From SB15 sp964639245 (GTDB taxonomy: Bacteria > Chloroflexota > Anaerolineae > Aggregatilineales > J027): 64,000 bases of DNA. The notes under the pieces were generated by a model. The model was not told the origin of the DNA and did not search any database. It saw only the letters and a list, made by a program, of their open reading frames with translations. The translations under genes were made by a program, and so were the position numbers. The DNA is taken from the NCBI GenBank assembly GCA_964639245.1, contig CAZXCU010000012.1:62001-126000 (forward strand). The letters are read 5' to 3'. Shown one piece after another: positions 39,830 to 48,923 of the stretch; position 1 is the stretch's first letter; every line of letters begins with the position of its first letter.

Positions 39830-41209
39830 ATGTTTAAACACCTTAAAGCCCTATTTATCCTGCTAATTGTAGCACTTCTGTTGGCTGCTGTGGCATTGCC
39901 TTCGCGTAAAACGGTTGTTTCTGCTCAAGAACCCGTGGTGGTTCAATGGTTTGTCGGTCTCGGCGCGGGTGGTCAACCCGAACAAATCGAAGCCCAAGAA
40001 GCGGTTGTCGAAGAATTCAACGCCTCCCATGATGATATTGAACTGGAATTGATTCTGGCGGACAACACCGTCGCTTATGACACCCTCAGCACCTTGATTG
40101 CCTCCGGTGACTCCCCCGATATTATCGGCCCGGTGGGGATTCGCGGTTCCAATGCGTATGCGGGTCAATGGCTCGATCTCGAACCCCTGATTGAATCGAC
40201 TGGCTACGATCTCTCCCGTTTTGACCCGGCGCTGGTGGACTTCTACCGTGTCGAAGGCGAAGGCCTGATTGGTCTGCCTTTCGGCGTGTTCCCCTCGTTC
40301 CTGTGGTTCAACCGTGACCTGTTTGATGCAGCCGGCTTGGCCTATCCTCCCGCCGCTTACGGGGAAACCTATGCCGACGGTGATGAATGGACAGTCGAAA
40401 AAATGGAAGAAGTTGCCATGCTGTTGACCCTCGATGAAAACGGCAACGATGCGACCTCGCCTGACTTTGACCCGACCAAAATTGTGCAGTTCGGTTATGC
40501 TTCTCAGTGGCCTTCCGATGCCCGCGCCCTGTTCGCCACCCCCTTCGGCGGTGCTGACCTGTTGGACGACGAAGGCAACGCCGTGATCCCGCAAAACTGG
40601 GTTGATGCTGCCAACTGGTACTATGAAGGCATGTGGACAAAACACTTCATCCCCAACGATCCGTATGCTCAAAGCGATTTGCTCGCGGCGGGCAACGTGT
40701 TCTCCTCCGGTAACGTAGCGATGGCAGCCACCCACCTCTGGTACACCTGCTGCACGGGTGAAGTCACCAACTGGGACGCAGGCGCACTGCCTACCTACAA
40801 TGGTGTGGTCACCGCCAAACTCCATGCCGATACCTTCCGTATTTTGAAAGACACCGAAAATCCAGAAGCCGCCTTTGAAGTGCTTTCCTACCTGTTGGGC
40901 GAAGCCTCTTTGACCCTGCTGGATGTGTACGGTGGGATGCCCGCCGACGCTGCTGACCAAGATGCCTTCTTTGCCGGGTTGGAAGAAAACTTCCCGCAGG
41001 GTGTGAACTGGCAAGTCGTCCTTGACAGCCAGGCCTATCCTGACGTTCCCAGCCATGAAGGGTACTTCCCGAATTTCCGTCAAGCAGACGAACGGCTCTC
41101 GGCTTTCATGACACTCATTCAAGGCACCGAAGGTCTGGATATCGCGGCGGAACTCGAAACCCTGCGTGCGGATTTGCAAGCCATCTTTGATGCCGAACCG
41201 GCCCAATAA
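39830..41209 (+). CDS. ABC sugar transporter substrate-binding protein
   Basis: A 459-residue extracellular solute-binding protein of family 1. The signal peptide (MFKHLKALFILLIVALLLAAVALPSRKTVVSAQ) has no lipobox. Family features include VVQWFVGLGAGGQPEQIEAQEAVVEEFNASHDDIELELI, APIII-like IASGDSPDIIGPVGIRGSNAYAGQWLDL and ALFATPFGGADLLDDEG. Two neighbouring cysteines lie in YTCCTGEV. It delivers a sugar to the permeases encoded just downstream. AGGAGATC precedes the ATG. Operator O2 upstream suggests LacI control. Confidence 0.93.
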   Translation: MFKHLKALFILLIVALLLAAVALPSRKTVVSAQEPVVVQWFVGLGAGGQPEQIEAQEAVVEEFNASHDDIELELILADNTVAYDTLSTLIASGDSPDIIGPVGIRGSNAYAGQWLDLEPLIESTGYDLSRFDPALVDFYRVEGEGLIGLPFGVFPSFLWFNRDLFDAAGLAYPPAAYGETYADGDEWTVEKMEEVAMLLTLDENGNDATSPDFDPTKIVQFGYASQWPSDARALFATPFGGADLLDDEGNAVIPQNWVDAANWYYEGMWTKHFIPNDPYAQSDLLAAGNVFSSGNVAMAATHLWYTCCTGEVTNWDAGALPTYNGVVTAKLHADTFRILKDTENPEAAFEVLSYLLGEASLTLLDVYGGMPADAADQDAFFAGLEENFPQGVNWQVVLDSQAYPDVPSHEGYFPNFRQADERLSAFMTLIQGTEGLDIAAELETLRADLQAIFDAEPAQ

Positions 41210-41290
41210 CTTCGACTCTCCATATGTGGTGGGGCGGCCTGTGCCGTCCCCCTTTTCTCCCATGCAAAACAGATTTTTGGAGTAAACCTC

Positions 41291-42274
41291 ATGGCAACAG
41301 TTGACCATGTTCAATCCTACCCCAATCCCACGAGTGTACCGCGTCAGGGACTAACATTGGAACAACGCCAGAGGCGGTGGGGATGGGTTTTTCTTTCACC
41401 TTGGATTTTTGGCTTTCTGGCGTTTACCGCCATTCCGATGATTGCCTCGCTGATTTTTACCTTTACCAGCTTTGAACTCAGCGCCCCCGAAAATGCCCGC
41501 TTTTTGTGTGAGGACGGGTTCAGCCATTGTTTTGATAACTACGAACGCCTGACGACTGACCCCGACTTACGCGATGCGCTATGGGTCACAATTAAATATG
41601 CTTCGTTTGCGCTGCCCCTTTCGGTGATTATCCCGATTGGCTTGGCAACACTGCTCAACGCCAAAGCGCTCTGGGCCAAACGGCTCTACCGCACCTTGTT
41701 TTATATGCCTTATATGGTGCCAACTGTCTCCATTATTTATATTTTTAATGGATTTTTGTCCGGTCAAGGCGGCTGGATGAATCGTTTTCTGGAATGGGCG
41801 TTTGGGGTGCGCGGGCCAGATTGGTTGTTTGACCCCTTCTGGATTTACCCTGCCCTGTTTATTATTGGTATCTGGACAACCGGCAATGCCATGTTGACTA
41901 CGTTGGCGAGTATGCAAACCGTTCCGACGGATTTGTATGAAGCGGCGAAAGTCGACGGTGCAGGGCCGATTACCGCCTTCCGTAAAATTACGCTCCCCCT
42001 CATTTCCCCCGTGATTTTTTATAACTTAGTGCTGTCGGTGGTGGGGCTGTTCCGCTATTTCGATATTCCCTACATTCTCAAAAACGGCTCCGGCGACCCC
42101 GGCAACGCGACTTTGTTTTACAACGTTTATTTTTATCGCGTCGCCTTCCGTTTTCAGGACATGGGCTACGGTTCGACCCTAGCATGGCTGTTGTTTGCGA
42201 TGGCAATGGCGGTAACCTTGTTCATTTTTGCGACAGGCCGCTATTGGGTATATTATGCAGGAGATAGAGACTAA
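41291..42274 (+). CDS. ABC sugar transporter permease, MalF type
   Basis: A 327-residue inner membrane subunit with six helices. The N-terminal RRWGWVFLSPWIFGFLAFTAIPMIASLIFTFTSFEL and the EAA loop LYEAAKVDGAGPITAFRKITLPLI are diagnostic of MalF/UgpA-type permeases. The loop after helix 1 contains two cysteines (LCEDGFSHCFDNY). It overlaps the next permease by one base (TAATG), so the two are translated together. GGAG precedes the ATG by about eight bases. Confidence 0.94.
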   Translation: MATVDHVQSYPNPTSVPRQGLTLEQRQRRWGWVFLSPWIFGFLAFTAIPMIASLIFTFTSFELSAPENARFLCEDGFSHCFDNYERLTTDPDLRDALWVTIKYASFALPLSVIIPIGLATLLNAKALWAKRLYRTLFYMPYMVPTVSIIYIFNGFLSGQGGWMNRFLEWAFGVRGPDWLFDPFWIYPALFIIGIWTTGNAMLTTLASMQTVPTDLYEAAKVDGAGPITAFRKITLPLISPVIFYNLVLSVVGLFRYFDIPYILKNGSGDPGNATLFYNVYFYRVAFRFQDMGYGSTLAWLLFAMAMAVTLFIFATGRYWVYYAGDRD

Positions 42275-43839
42275 TGGCCGCCATAACCGAACATTCTTCC
42301 AAAACCATGAATAACACGTCGCCCTTCTACAGCAAACAACTGACTCAGTTTGGCACACGGGCGATGGTGACACTCTTGGCAACTATCATCCTTGCGGCGT
42401 TTCTTTCGCCGTTTGGCTACATGGCGGTAACTTCGCTGAAAAATCAGACGCAAATCGTGGATGGCGACCTGCTGCCCCGCACCGCCGTGACCTACACCTA
42501 TGAAGGCGAACTCATTCCTGAATATCAAGTGGCACAGGGTGGGAAATATCCGGTGTATCTGGTGGAACATGAAGGCGCGGTGCAAGAACTGGCGCTGGTG
42601 TTCAGCAACGAAGCACGTACCATTTTTGTGAACACCAAAAATCCCAACGCAGGCATTATCGAATTTGAAGGCATGATGGAAGGTCTTGTGCCTGCCACAG
42701 AAACCAAAATTTATAAATATTTTGGGGCCGATTACCCTGAATACGAAATTACCCGCAACAGCCAATATCCAGTGTACCTTGTGCCTACCGACGCAGGAAC
42801 CATCGAATTGGCGCTGGCAAAACAGGGCGAAGCCGAGAGCGTGTTCGTAGACCCCGCCAATCAAGATGCCACACCCATTGTCTGGCAGGGAGATGTGACC
42901 ACTTTAGAAACCGTCCAACTACCCATCGAATATACCCATCGGGGCAAAGCCCTACCCGAAGTCAGCATCACGCCCGGTTCAGAATATCCCTTGTATGTTG
43001 TACCGTTGGAAGGTGGCGAAAAAGAATTGGCGCTGGTCAAAGAAGGCCGTCCGGGACGCACCGACACCTACTACCTTGACCCCGACAATCCCACCGAGAC
43101 CATCATCTGGAATGAAGAATGGGTGCAAACGCTCCAACCCGTCAAAGAACTCGACCCGCAGTGGGACAATTACCCCACCGTCTGGCGTGAAATTGAATTT
43201 CCGCGTCTGCTGTTTAACACCGCTTTCATCGCAGTCGTAGGCTTGATTGGCACGGTGCTTTCCAGCATTTGTGTGGCCTATGCCTTTGCGCGTTTCCCTC
43301 TGCCCGGTAAAAATATCCTGTTTCTCATTCTGGTTGCGACGATTGTGCTGCCGCGTCAGGTCACGCTTGTGCCAACCTACGCCTTTTTCTCGGATAAATT
43401 TTTGGGCTGGACAGGCACATGGCTGCCGCTGATCGTGCCGCACTTTTTTGCCAATGCGTATAATGTTTTTCTGCTGCGGCAATATTTCCGTACTCTGCCG
43501 CGTGAACTGGATGAAGCCGCGATGATGGATGGGGCGGGGCCGTTCCGTATTCTGATTTCGGTCATCATCCCGCAAGCATGGCCGGCCATTGTAGCGGTGT
43601 CGTTGTTCCACTTTGTGTTTGCATGGAATGACTATTTTGAACCCTTGATTTATCTGTTGGGCGCACGCGATTTGCAGCCGATTTCCGTCGGGATTCAGCA
43701 GTTCAACTATGTGTTTGACCAGCAGCGGCATCTCGTGCAGGCGACTTCCATGATGGCACTTGTCATTCCGGTGATTTTGTTCTTCGCCGCCCAGCGTGTG
43801 TTTATGCGCGGGGTGGTCGTGACCGGGGTGGACAAATAA
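42274..43839 (+). CDS. ABC sugar transporter permease, MalG type, with triplicated ectodomain insert
   Basis: A 521-residue permease, against ~280 for ordinary MalG-type subunits. The first helix (~30-52) is followed by an extra ~235-residue segment. This holds three tandem units of ~70 residues (about 74-140, 147-212, 218-283), each with the pattern Y.Y.G...PE..I...YP(V/L)Y(L/V)V....G..ELAL.....(F/Y)(V/L)(N/D)....I.(F/W). The standard core then resumes (PTVWREIEFPRLLFNTAF) with the EAA loop DEAAMMDGAGPFRILISVIIPQAWP. The insert should face outwards and could dock the binding protein or bind sugar. The N-terminus overlaps the preceding gene. Confidence 0.92.
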   Translation: MAAITEHSSKTMNNTSPFYSKQLTQFGTRAMVTLLATIILAAFLSPFGYMAVTSLKNQTQIVDGDLLPRTAVTYTYEGELIPEYQVAQGGKYPVYLVEHEGAVQELALVFSNEARTIFVNTKNPNAGIIEFEGMMEGLVPATETKIYKYFGADYPEYEITRNSQYPVYLVPTDAGTIELALAKQGEAESVFVDPANQDATPIVWQGDVTTLETVQLPIEYTHRGKALPEVSITPGSEYPLYVVPLEGGEKELALVKEGRPGRTDTYYLDPDNPTETIIWNEEWVQTLQPVKELDPQWDNYPTVWREIEFPRLLFNTAFIAVVGLIGTVLSSICVAYAFARFPLPGKNILFLILVATIVLPRQVTLVPTYAFFSDKFLGWTGTWLPLIVPHFFANAYNVFLLRQYFRTLPRELDEAAMMDGAGPFRILISVIIPQAWPAIVAVSLFHFVFAWNDYFEPLIYLLGARDLQPISVGIQQFNYVFDQQRHLVQATSMMALVIPVILFFAAQRVFMRGVVVTGVDK

Positions 43840-43914
43840 ATTTTTGCGAGAGTGAGTCTACAAATGGTATTTTTTAGGCTCACTCTTACCTACAAATAAA
43901 GTTGTAAGGTCGTT

Positions 43915-44053
43915 TTAGAGACCGTCTGGAAATTCGGAATTTTCGCTTGTAGGGGCGGGGACAAGGGGCATTGCAAGGGAGACTTTGTTCCCGAAAATAG
44001 GCGAGCATATCCCGATTCCCGCCCTTGCGAGATAATATTCAGACAGTCTCTTA
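43915..44053. mobile_element. MITE-like element A
   Basis: 139 bp with imperfect terminal inverted repeats. The left end TTAGAGACCGTCTGGAAATT (43915-43934) matches the complement of 44034-44053 at 16 of 20 positions. The interior is GC-rich and hairpin-forming (gtaggggcggggaca ... tgttcccg). The ends resemble those of IS5-like elements. No transposase is present. Confidence 0.5.
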
Positions 44054-44237
44054 GTGCTGTATCCGATAAATTAGTTCAGAGGGTGGGTTACAGATGTTTC
44101 ACATCTTTCTCCGTTGGAGACCCACCCCTACCGAAAAACCAATTTATTAGGTGAAAATTCTGTAGGGGGAGGTGCTAAGGACGCGCAGTCCGTCGCCTCC
44201 CCTACGAAAGAACTTACCGGATGAAGCACTTAGTGCG
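44050..44237. mobile_element. MITE-like element B
   Basis: About 188 bp. The left end CTTAGTGCTGTATCCGATAA matches the complement of the right end (44210-44237, ...CCGGATGAAGCACTTAGTG) at about 21 of 28 positions. The interior has two hairpins: GGGTGGGT...ACCCACCC (44081-44127) and GTAGGGGGAGG...CCTCCCCTAC (44162-44205). It abuts element A and ends just before the GH1 gene. Confidence 0.5.
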
Positions 44238-44258
44238 TTAATCAAAGGAACAGAGAGC

Positions 44259-45584
44259 ATGGCTTTTCCGAAAAATTTTCTGTGGGGGACAGCAACCTCA
44301 AGCTACCAGATAGAGGGTGCAAGTTTGGAAGAAGGACGCGGGGAGTGCATCTGGCACCGCTTTTCCCACACTCCCGGCAAGGTGAACAATGGTGAGCATG
44401 GCGATGTCGCCTGCAATCATTACTACACCTATAAAGAAGATGTGGCGCTGATGAAAAGTCTGGGGGTCAAAGCCTATCGCTTTTCAGTGGCGTGGCCGCG
44501 TGTCTTGCCAGAAGGCACGGGGCAACTGAACGAACCCGGCCTCGATTTTTACAGCCGATTGGTGGATGAACTCCTTACCGCCGATATTCGGCCTTTCGTG
44601 ACCCTGTACCACTGGGATTTGCCCCAGGCCTTGCAGGACAAAGGCGGCTGGGCGAATCGGGACAGCGTGCAGTGGTTTGCCGATTATACCGCGCTGATGG
44701 CAGAGGTCTTGGGGGATCGTGTCACCGACTGGATTACTTTTAATGAACCGTGGGTAGTGGCATTTGTCGGCAATTTTTATGGTCGTCATGCGCCGGGCTT
44801 GCGCGATTTACCCACGGCGTACAAAGTTGCCCATCATGAACTTCTGTCGCATGGAAAAGCCGTCCCCATCATCCGCGAACTTGTTCCCAATGCGAATGTC
44901 GGGATTACTATGGATTATTCGCACCCTGAACCCGCCAGCGACGACCCCAAAGATCATGCGGCGGCTGAACGCTTTCACGCTTACCACAACCAATGGTTTT
45001 ACGAACCCGTGTTTAAAGGCACTTATCCCGCCCACCTGCTGCCGGTCATCGAAAATGCGTTGGAGGGGATTGATGTCAACGAAGTGTCTGAGGCATCTGT
45101 CCCCATTGATTTTCTTGGTGTCAATTATTATTCCCGCAGTCTGAGCGCATGGGATGAAAATTCGCAACCGATTCAGCATAAAACCATGTATGAAGAAGGC
45201 CGCGAACGTACCATGATGGGCTGGGAAGTGTACCCCGATGGCCTGCGGCAAGCGTTGCTCCGCATCACCCACGATTACCAACCGAAAACCATCTATATCA
45301 CCGAAAACGGCTCGTCTTTCCAAGACCCGCCGCCAACCGATGGCATTGTCGAAGACCCACGCCGCGTGGCCTTTCTGGAATCGCACCTCAACGCGCTGTC
45401 TCAGGCGATTGATGAAGGTGCGCCCGTGGCAGGCTATTTCGCATGGAGTCTGATGGATAATTTTGAATGGGCAGAGGGCTACGCCAAGCGCTTCGGCCTT
45501 TACTATGTCGATTTTGAAACCCAAACGCGCACCCCCAAGCGGTCAGCTCATGTCTACCGCGAATGGATAGCGGCGAATACTTAA
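44259..45584 (+). CDS. GH1 family beta-glucosidase
   Basis: A 441-residue cytoplasmic glycosidase, the usual GH1 length. The N-terminal signature FLWGTATSSYQIEGA, acid/base E163 in TFNEPWV and nucleophile E349 in YITENGSSF are all present. DNFEWAEGYAKRFGLYYVDF forms the aglycone/substrate loop. GH1 enzymes hydrolyse beta-linked glucosides and related sugars after uptake. The ATG at 44259 has AAAGGA nine bases upstream. Position after the LacI/ABC genes suggests the transporter brings in a beta-glucoside such as cellobiose; substrate is inferred. Confidence 0.95.
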   Translation: MAFPKNFLWGTATSSYQIEGASLEEGRGECIWHRFSHTPGKVNNGEHGDVACNHYYTYKEDVALMKSLGVKAYRFSVAWPRVLPEGTGQLNEPGLDFYSRLVDELLTADIRPFVTLYHWDLPQALQDKGGWANRDSVQWFADYTALMAEVLGDRVTDWITFNEPWVVAFVGNFYGRHAPGLRDLPTAYKVAHHELLSHGKAVPIIRELVPNANVGITMDYSHPEPASDDPKDHAAAERFHAYHNQWFYEPVFKGTYPAHLLPVIENALEGIDVNEVSEASVPIDFLGVNYYSRSLSAWDENSQPIQHKTMYEEGRERTMMGWEVYPDGLRQALLRITHDYQPKTIYITENGSSFQDPPPTDGIVEDPRRVAFLESHLNALSQAIDEGAPVAGYFAWSLMDNFEWAEGYAKRFGLYYVDFETQTRTPKRSAHVYREWIAANT

Positions 45585-45616
45585 ACTTTGACCTGTGATA
45601 CTCTCCTAATGTGGAA

Positions 45617-45643
45617 AGAGGGCCGCAACGCCCTCTTTTTTTT
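45617..45643. terminator. Terminator between the GH1 and ABC permease genes
   Basis: AGAGGGC (45617-45623) pairs with GCCCTCT (45630-45636) with loop cgcaac and seven following T on the plus strand. It is placed to stop both convergent transcripts. Confidence 0.85.
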
Positions 45644-48152
45644 ATTCGTACTGTAAGGCCCGGATGATATCCAGCTTTGCAGCGTTACGGGCGGGCAAGA
45701 CACTGGCGAACAACGCAAGGACAATCGCCAGCACCACCACTGCACCCATGCCAATATATGGAATTTCATACGGAACTTTCCAACCGATGCTGCCAAACGC
45801 CAAGGTAAAGCCATAGCTCATGGCAACCCCCGCCAGCACACCCGTTGCGGCTCCGAACAGACCGAGCAAAAGCGCCTCGGCTGTGACCATCCGTTGTACC
45901 TGTTTGCGACTGCCGCCGATTGCCCGCACAATGCCGATTTCGCGGGTACGCTCCAGCACATTTATCGTCAGCGTATTCAGCAAACCCAGAACCGCCGGAA
46001 TCAGGATGAGAATGCCAATTGCCCAATAGAGGCGCAGGGTATTGTTGGTGGTGGACTGCATTTCCTCCCGATAAACCCGCGTATCTTCCACTTGAAATTG
46101 TGGGTAAGCGGAGGCAACCTGTTTAATTTTTTCTATCGCACGGGTTTTGTCTGTTCCCGGTTGGAGATTGAGCATCAGCATCACATCTTCGGTTTTGCCA
46201 AAATCCAGCGCCATATTTTCTTGCGAGATGTAAAACGTGTTCAGTTTAAAGTTGAACAAATCGTCGCCAATCCCCACCACGCGGTAATTTTGTACTCCGT
46301 TTGCGGTCTGTAGGGCAAATTCATCGCCAATCTCTAACCCAAAGGCGGTGGCAACCAGCGAATTGACCAACATTGTGCGCCCATCGCTTAACGCCTGATA
46401 TGCCTCATCGGGGTTGCCTTCGTTAAACACGAGGGGCGAGGTTTCTACAAAGGTCGCTGCGTTAATCCCTAAAATTTCAATTCGTGCGCCGTCATGGGCG
46501 CTGGAAGCATAACGAATCGTATTGACCGTTTCAACTTCGGGCAGGTCGCGCAGTGCGTTCGCTAGTTGTGCATCTGCCCCTGCCACAGTGCTGTAATTGC
46601 TCACCTGTGGCGGCATCAGCATTACGTCGCTGGAGAAGTTGCTGTCAAAAAAATTGTCCAGCATCACACCAAACCCATTGACCACCGCCGCAATCAGCAC
46701 CAGCGTCGCCAGTCCAATCATCAAGGTACTAGCGGTGATGGCAGCGCGTCCCGGTTGGCGGGTCATGTTGTGCTGGGCAAGTTCGCTTTCGCGGGAAAAC
46801 CAGACAGTCAGCATTGGTTGGAACAACCGCGCCATTGGTACAACCAGACTTGGCGAAGCCACCACCATCCCCACAAGGAACAAAACCGCGCCTAACACGG
46901 TGGTTTTATCGCTGCCAATCAGCAGCAGCACCGCCAACACCAGCAGCACACCCCCAACGGTGAGTCCCCAGCGTGCTGCCCGATTCGCCTCAGAAGCGGT
47001 TACAGGGCGCAGTGCTGCAATCGGAGAAATGTGTCCGGCTTTGCGAGCAGGTAAATATCCCGCAAAAAAGGTGGTCAACAAGCCCATCCCGACAGCCATT
47101 CCGATTCCTGTCCCTGTGAGCGACATTTCAATTTCTACCCCACTCATGAATTCATCCACCAACCCGCGCAACCATGATTGCATCGCCAAGGCCAGCAGAT
47201 ACCCTAAAATAAGGCCGATGATGGTGCCTGCCAGCCCTTGCAGCAAACTTTCGATGAGAATCATCTGGGTCAGTTGACGGCGGGTTGCGCCAATTGCCCG
47301 CAGCATGGCTAAATCGTGCCGACGTTCAATAATGACCGTGCGGAAGGTATTAAAAATGAGGAATCCACCCAGAAAGAGCGCAATCGCACCCAGCAAATTG
47401 ATGATGGCATAGCCCACATCCGCCACCGCCAGCATATTTGCCAATTCTGAATTGACCTCATAACCTGAACCCAGTGCTTTTTCGACGCGCTGCACGACCT
47501 GTTCTTTGTCTGCGCCATCTGCGAGGGATGCTTCAATCACGTTTACTAGGCCGGGTTGGTTAAACACGGTTTGCGCCTCTGGCAAGGTCATCAGGATATG
47601 GGGTTGGTTGGTTTCGGTTTGCAATACCCCTACCACCGTGTAGGTTTGTAACCCTGTCCCCAAGGGCAGAGTGAGGGTTTCACCGGGTGCAAGGTTAATA
47701 TCTGGCGAAATAACAATCATGCCGATGTCCTCCGCCTGCAAAAAACGCCCTTCGCGCACGTCCCGCGCATCATGCAAGGGGTCAACCCCGGTAATATCCA
47801 CAAAAGAAGCTGACCCCAACACGGGATGATTGCCCTCAACGGGCAGCAGCACACGGCGACGTAGTAACGCCGTAACATTTTCAACGCCTTCCACCTGCGC
47901 GACAATATTCATCACAGCATCAGGCGAGAAACCTTCCCGCGTTACATTTGTAACAGCTAAATCGGCCTGTTCCCCGCCAATGGTCATGCTGCGCTCAAAC
48001 GCATCGTAGACACTGGGCAAAATGAGGTTAAAGGCAAAAATCATCGCCACACCAAACACAATCGCCAGCGTGGTCAGGGTGGTACGCAGTTTGCGCCCTT
48101 TCATATATTGGAGCGCCATCATTCCCATTTGCATCATAGAAGACAGTTTCAT
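45642..48152 (-). CDS. ABC exporter permease with two FtsX/MacB domains
   Basis: An 836-residue permease. The N-terminal helix (RKLRTTLTTLAIVFGVAMIFAFNL) is followed by a large extracytoplasmic MacB-PCD domain (~55-240) and an FtsX core (LGAIALFLGGFLIFNTFRTVIIERRHDLAMLRAIGATRRQL). Two extra helices come next, then a second ectodomain (~510-700) and a second FtsX core (LLNTLTINVLERTREIGIVRAIGGSRKQVQRMV). The end is VLPARNAAKLDIIRALQYE. Such fused two-FtsX permeases act as mechanotransmitting exporters or lipoprotein/peptide release systems. The ATPase gene lies 12 bases upstream in the same operon. Confidence 0.92.
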   Translation of the reverse strand: MKLSSMMQMGMMALQYMKGRKLRTTLTTLAIVFGVAMIFAFNLILPSVYDAFERSMTIGGEQADLAVTNVTREGFSPDAVMNIVAQVEGVENVTALLRRRVLLPVEGNHPVLGSASFVDITGVDPLHDARDVREGRFLQAEDIGMIVISPDINLAPGETLTLPLGTGLQTYTVVGVLQTETNQPHILMTLPEAQTVFNQPGLVNVIEASLADGADKEQVVQRVEKALGSGYEVNSELANMLAVADVGYAIINLLGAIALFLGGFLIFNTFRTVIIERRHDLAMLRAIGATRRQLTQMILIESLLQGLAGTIIGLILGYLLALAMQSWLRGLVDEFMSGVEIEMSLTGTGIGMAVGMGLLTTFFAGYLPARKAGHISPIAALRPVTASEANRAARWGLTVGGVLLVLAVLLLIGSDKTTVLGAVLFLVGMVVASPSLVVPMARLFQPMLTVWFSRESELAQHNMTRQPGRAAITASTLMIGLATLVLIAAVVNGFGVMLDNFFDSNFSSDVMLMPPQVSNYSTVAGADAQLANALRDLPEVETVNTIRYASSAHDGARIEILGINAATFVETSPLVFNEGNPDEAYQALSDGRTMLVNSLVATAFGLEIGDEFALQTANGVQNYRVVGIGDDLFNFKLNTFYISQENMALDFGKTEDVMLMLNLQPGTDKTRAIEKIKQVASAYPQFQVEDTRVYREEMQSTTNNTLRLYWAIGILILIPAVLGLLNTLTINVLERTREIGIVRAIGGSRKQVQRMVTAEALLLGLFGAATGVLAGVAMSYGFTLAFGSIGWKVPYEIPYIGMGAVVVLAIVLALFASVLPARNAAKLDIIRALQYE

Positions 48153-48164
48153 GCTACACCTCCC

Positions 48165-48908
48165 TTATCCTACCGACATCCGCCCCAACTGTTCCCGAAT
48201 CGAATCGGCAGTGCTGGGTTGACCTTTCAGACGGTTTTCATCCACCACCCGCCCATCTTTCAAGAAAATGATACGGTCTGTATAAGCAGCAACACGCGGG
48301 TCATGTGTCACAATCATAATCGTATGCCCGGAGGTATCCACCACCCGTCGCAGCATTTGAATCACTTCGTCGCTGGAACGTGAGTCGAGGTTGCCCGTGG
48401 GTTCATCCCCCAGAATCAACGCAGGGCTAGACACCATCGCCCGCGCCAGCGCCACACGCTGCTGCTGTCCGCCAGAAAGTTCGGCAGGCCGATGACTTTT
48501 GCGTTCATCCAATCCAACACTATCCAGCAGGGTATCGGCTTTTTTGAGCGCTTCTGCCCGTGATGCTCCATCGAGAATCAAGGGCATCGCCACATTGTCC
48601 CGCGCCGAAAGCACCGGAATCAGATTAAAAAACTGGAAAATAAAGCCCAGTTGTGTGCGGCGAATCCGGGAAAGCTGGTCATCATTCAAGGTTGTCAGGT
48701 CGGTGTTGTTCAACCAGACCTTGCCACGGGTCGGACTTTCCAATCCCCCTAACAGATAGAGCAGGGTACTTTTGCCTGACCCGCTTGGCCCCATAATGGC
48801 GACAAATTCGCCCTGCGCCACTTGCAAATTCACCTCCTGCAAGGCAACAACAGGGTGTGTATTTTCCCCGTAAATTTTAGTGAGTCCTTCGGTTGAAATG
48901 ACCGACAT
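48165..48908 (-). CDS. ABC exporter ATPase, MacB/LolD type
   Basis: A 247-residue nucleotide-binding subunit. Walker A is MGPSGSGKSTLL, the signature is LSGGQQQRVALARAMV and Walker B is LILGDEPTGNLD. VTHDPRVAAYTDRIIFLKDGRVV is typical of the LolD/MacB group. It energises the FtsX-type permease encoded immediately downstream. The order is PadR regulator, ATPase, permease, all on one strand with 12- to 15-base gaps. Confidence 0.94.
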   Translation of the reverse strand: MSVISTEGLTKIYGENTHPVVALQEVNLQVAQGEFVAIMGPSGSGKSTLLYLLGGLESPTRGKVWLNNTDLTTLNDDQLSRIRRTQLGFIFQFFNLIPVLSARDNVAMPLILDGASRAEALKKADTLLDSVGLDERKSHRPAELSGGQQQRVALARAMVSSPALILGDEPTGNLDSRSSDEVIQMLRRVVDTSGHTIMIVTHDPRVAAYTDRIIFLKDGRVVDENRLKGQPSTADSIREQLGRMSVG

Positions 48909-48923
48909 GGTATGTCCTTCCCG

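Larger units (their letters stand above)
43840..44258. other. Gene-free region holding two MITE-like elements
   Basis: 419 bases between the permease and GH1 genes. In order it holds an inverted repeat AGAGTGAG/CTCACTCT (43849-43856 and 43879-43886), element A (43915-44053) and element B (44050-44237), then the GH1 ribosome-binding site. No gene is supported. Confidence 0.65.

Noticed and set aside
39863..41314. 483-codon open frame antisense to the sugar-binding protein gene
   Set aside because: It covers the opposite strand of a clear binding-protein gene, its product resembles no family and is rich in His/Arg/Gly from reversed codons, and it has no ribosome-binding site. It is a codon-usage shadow.
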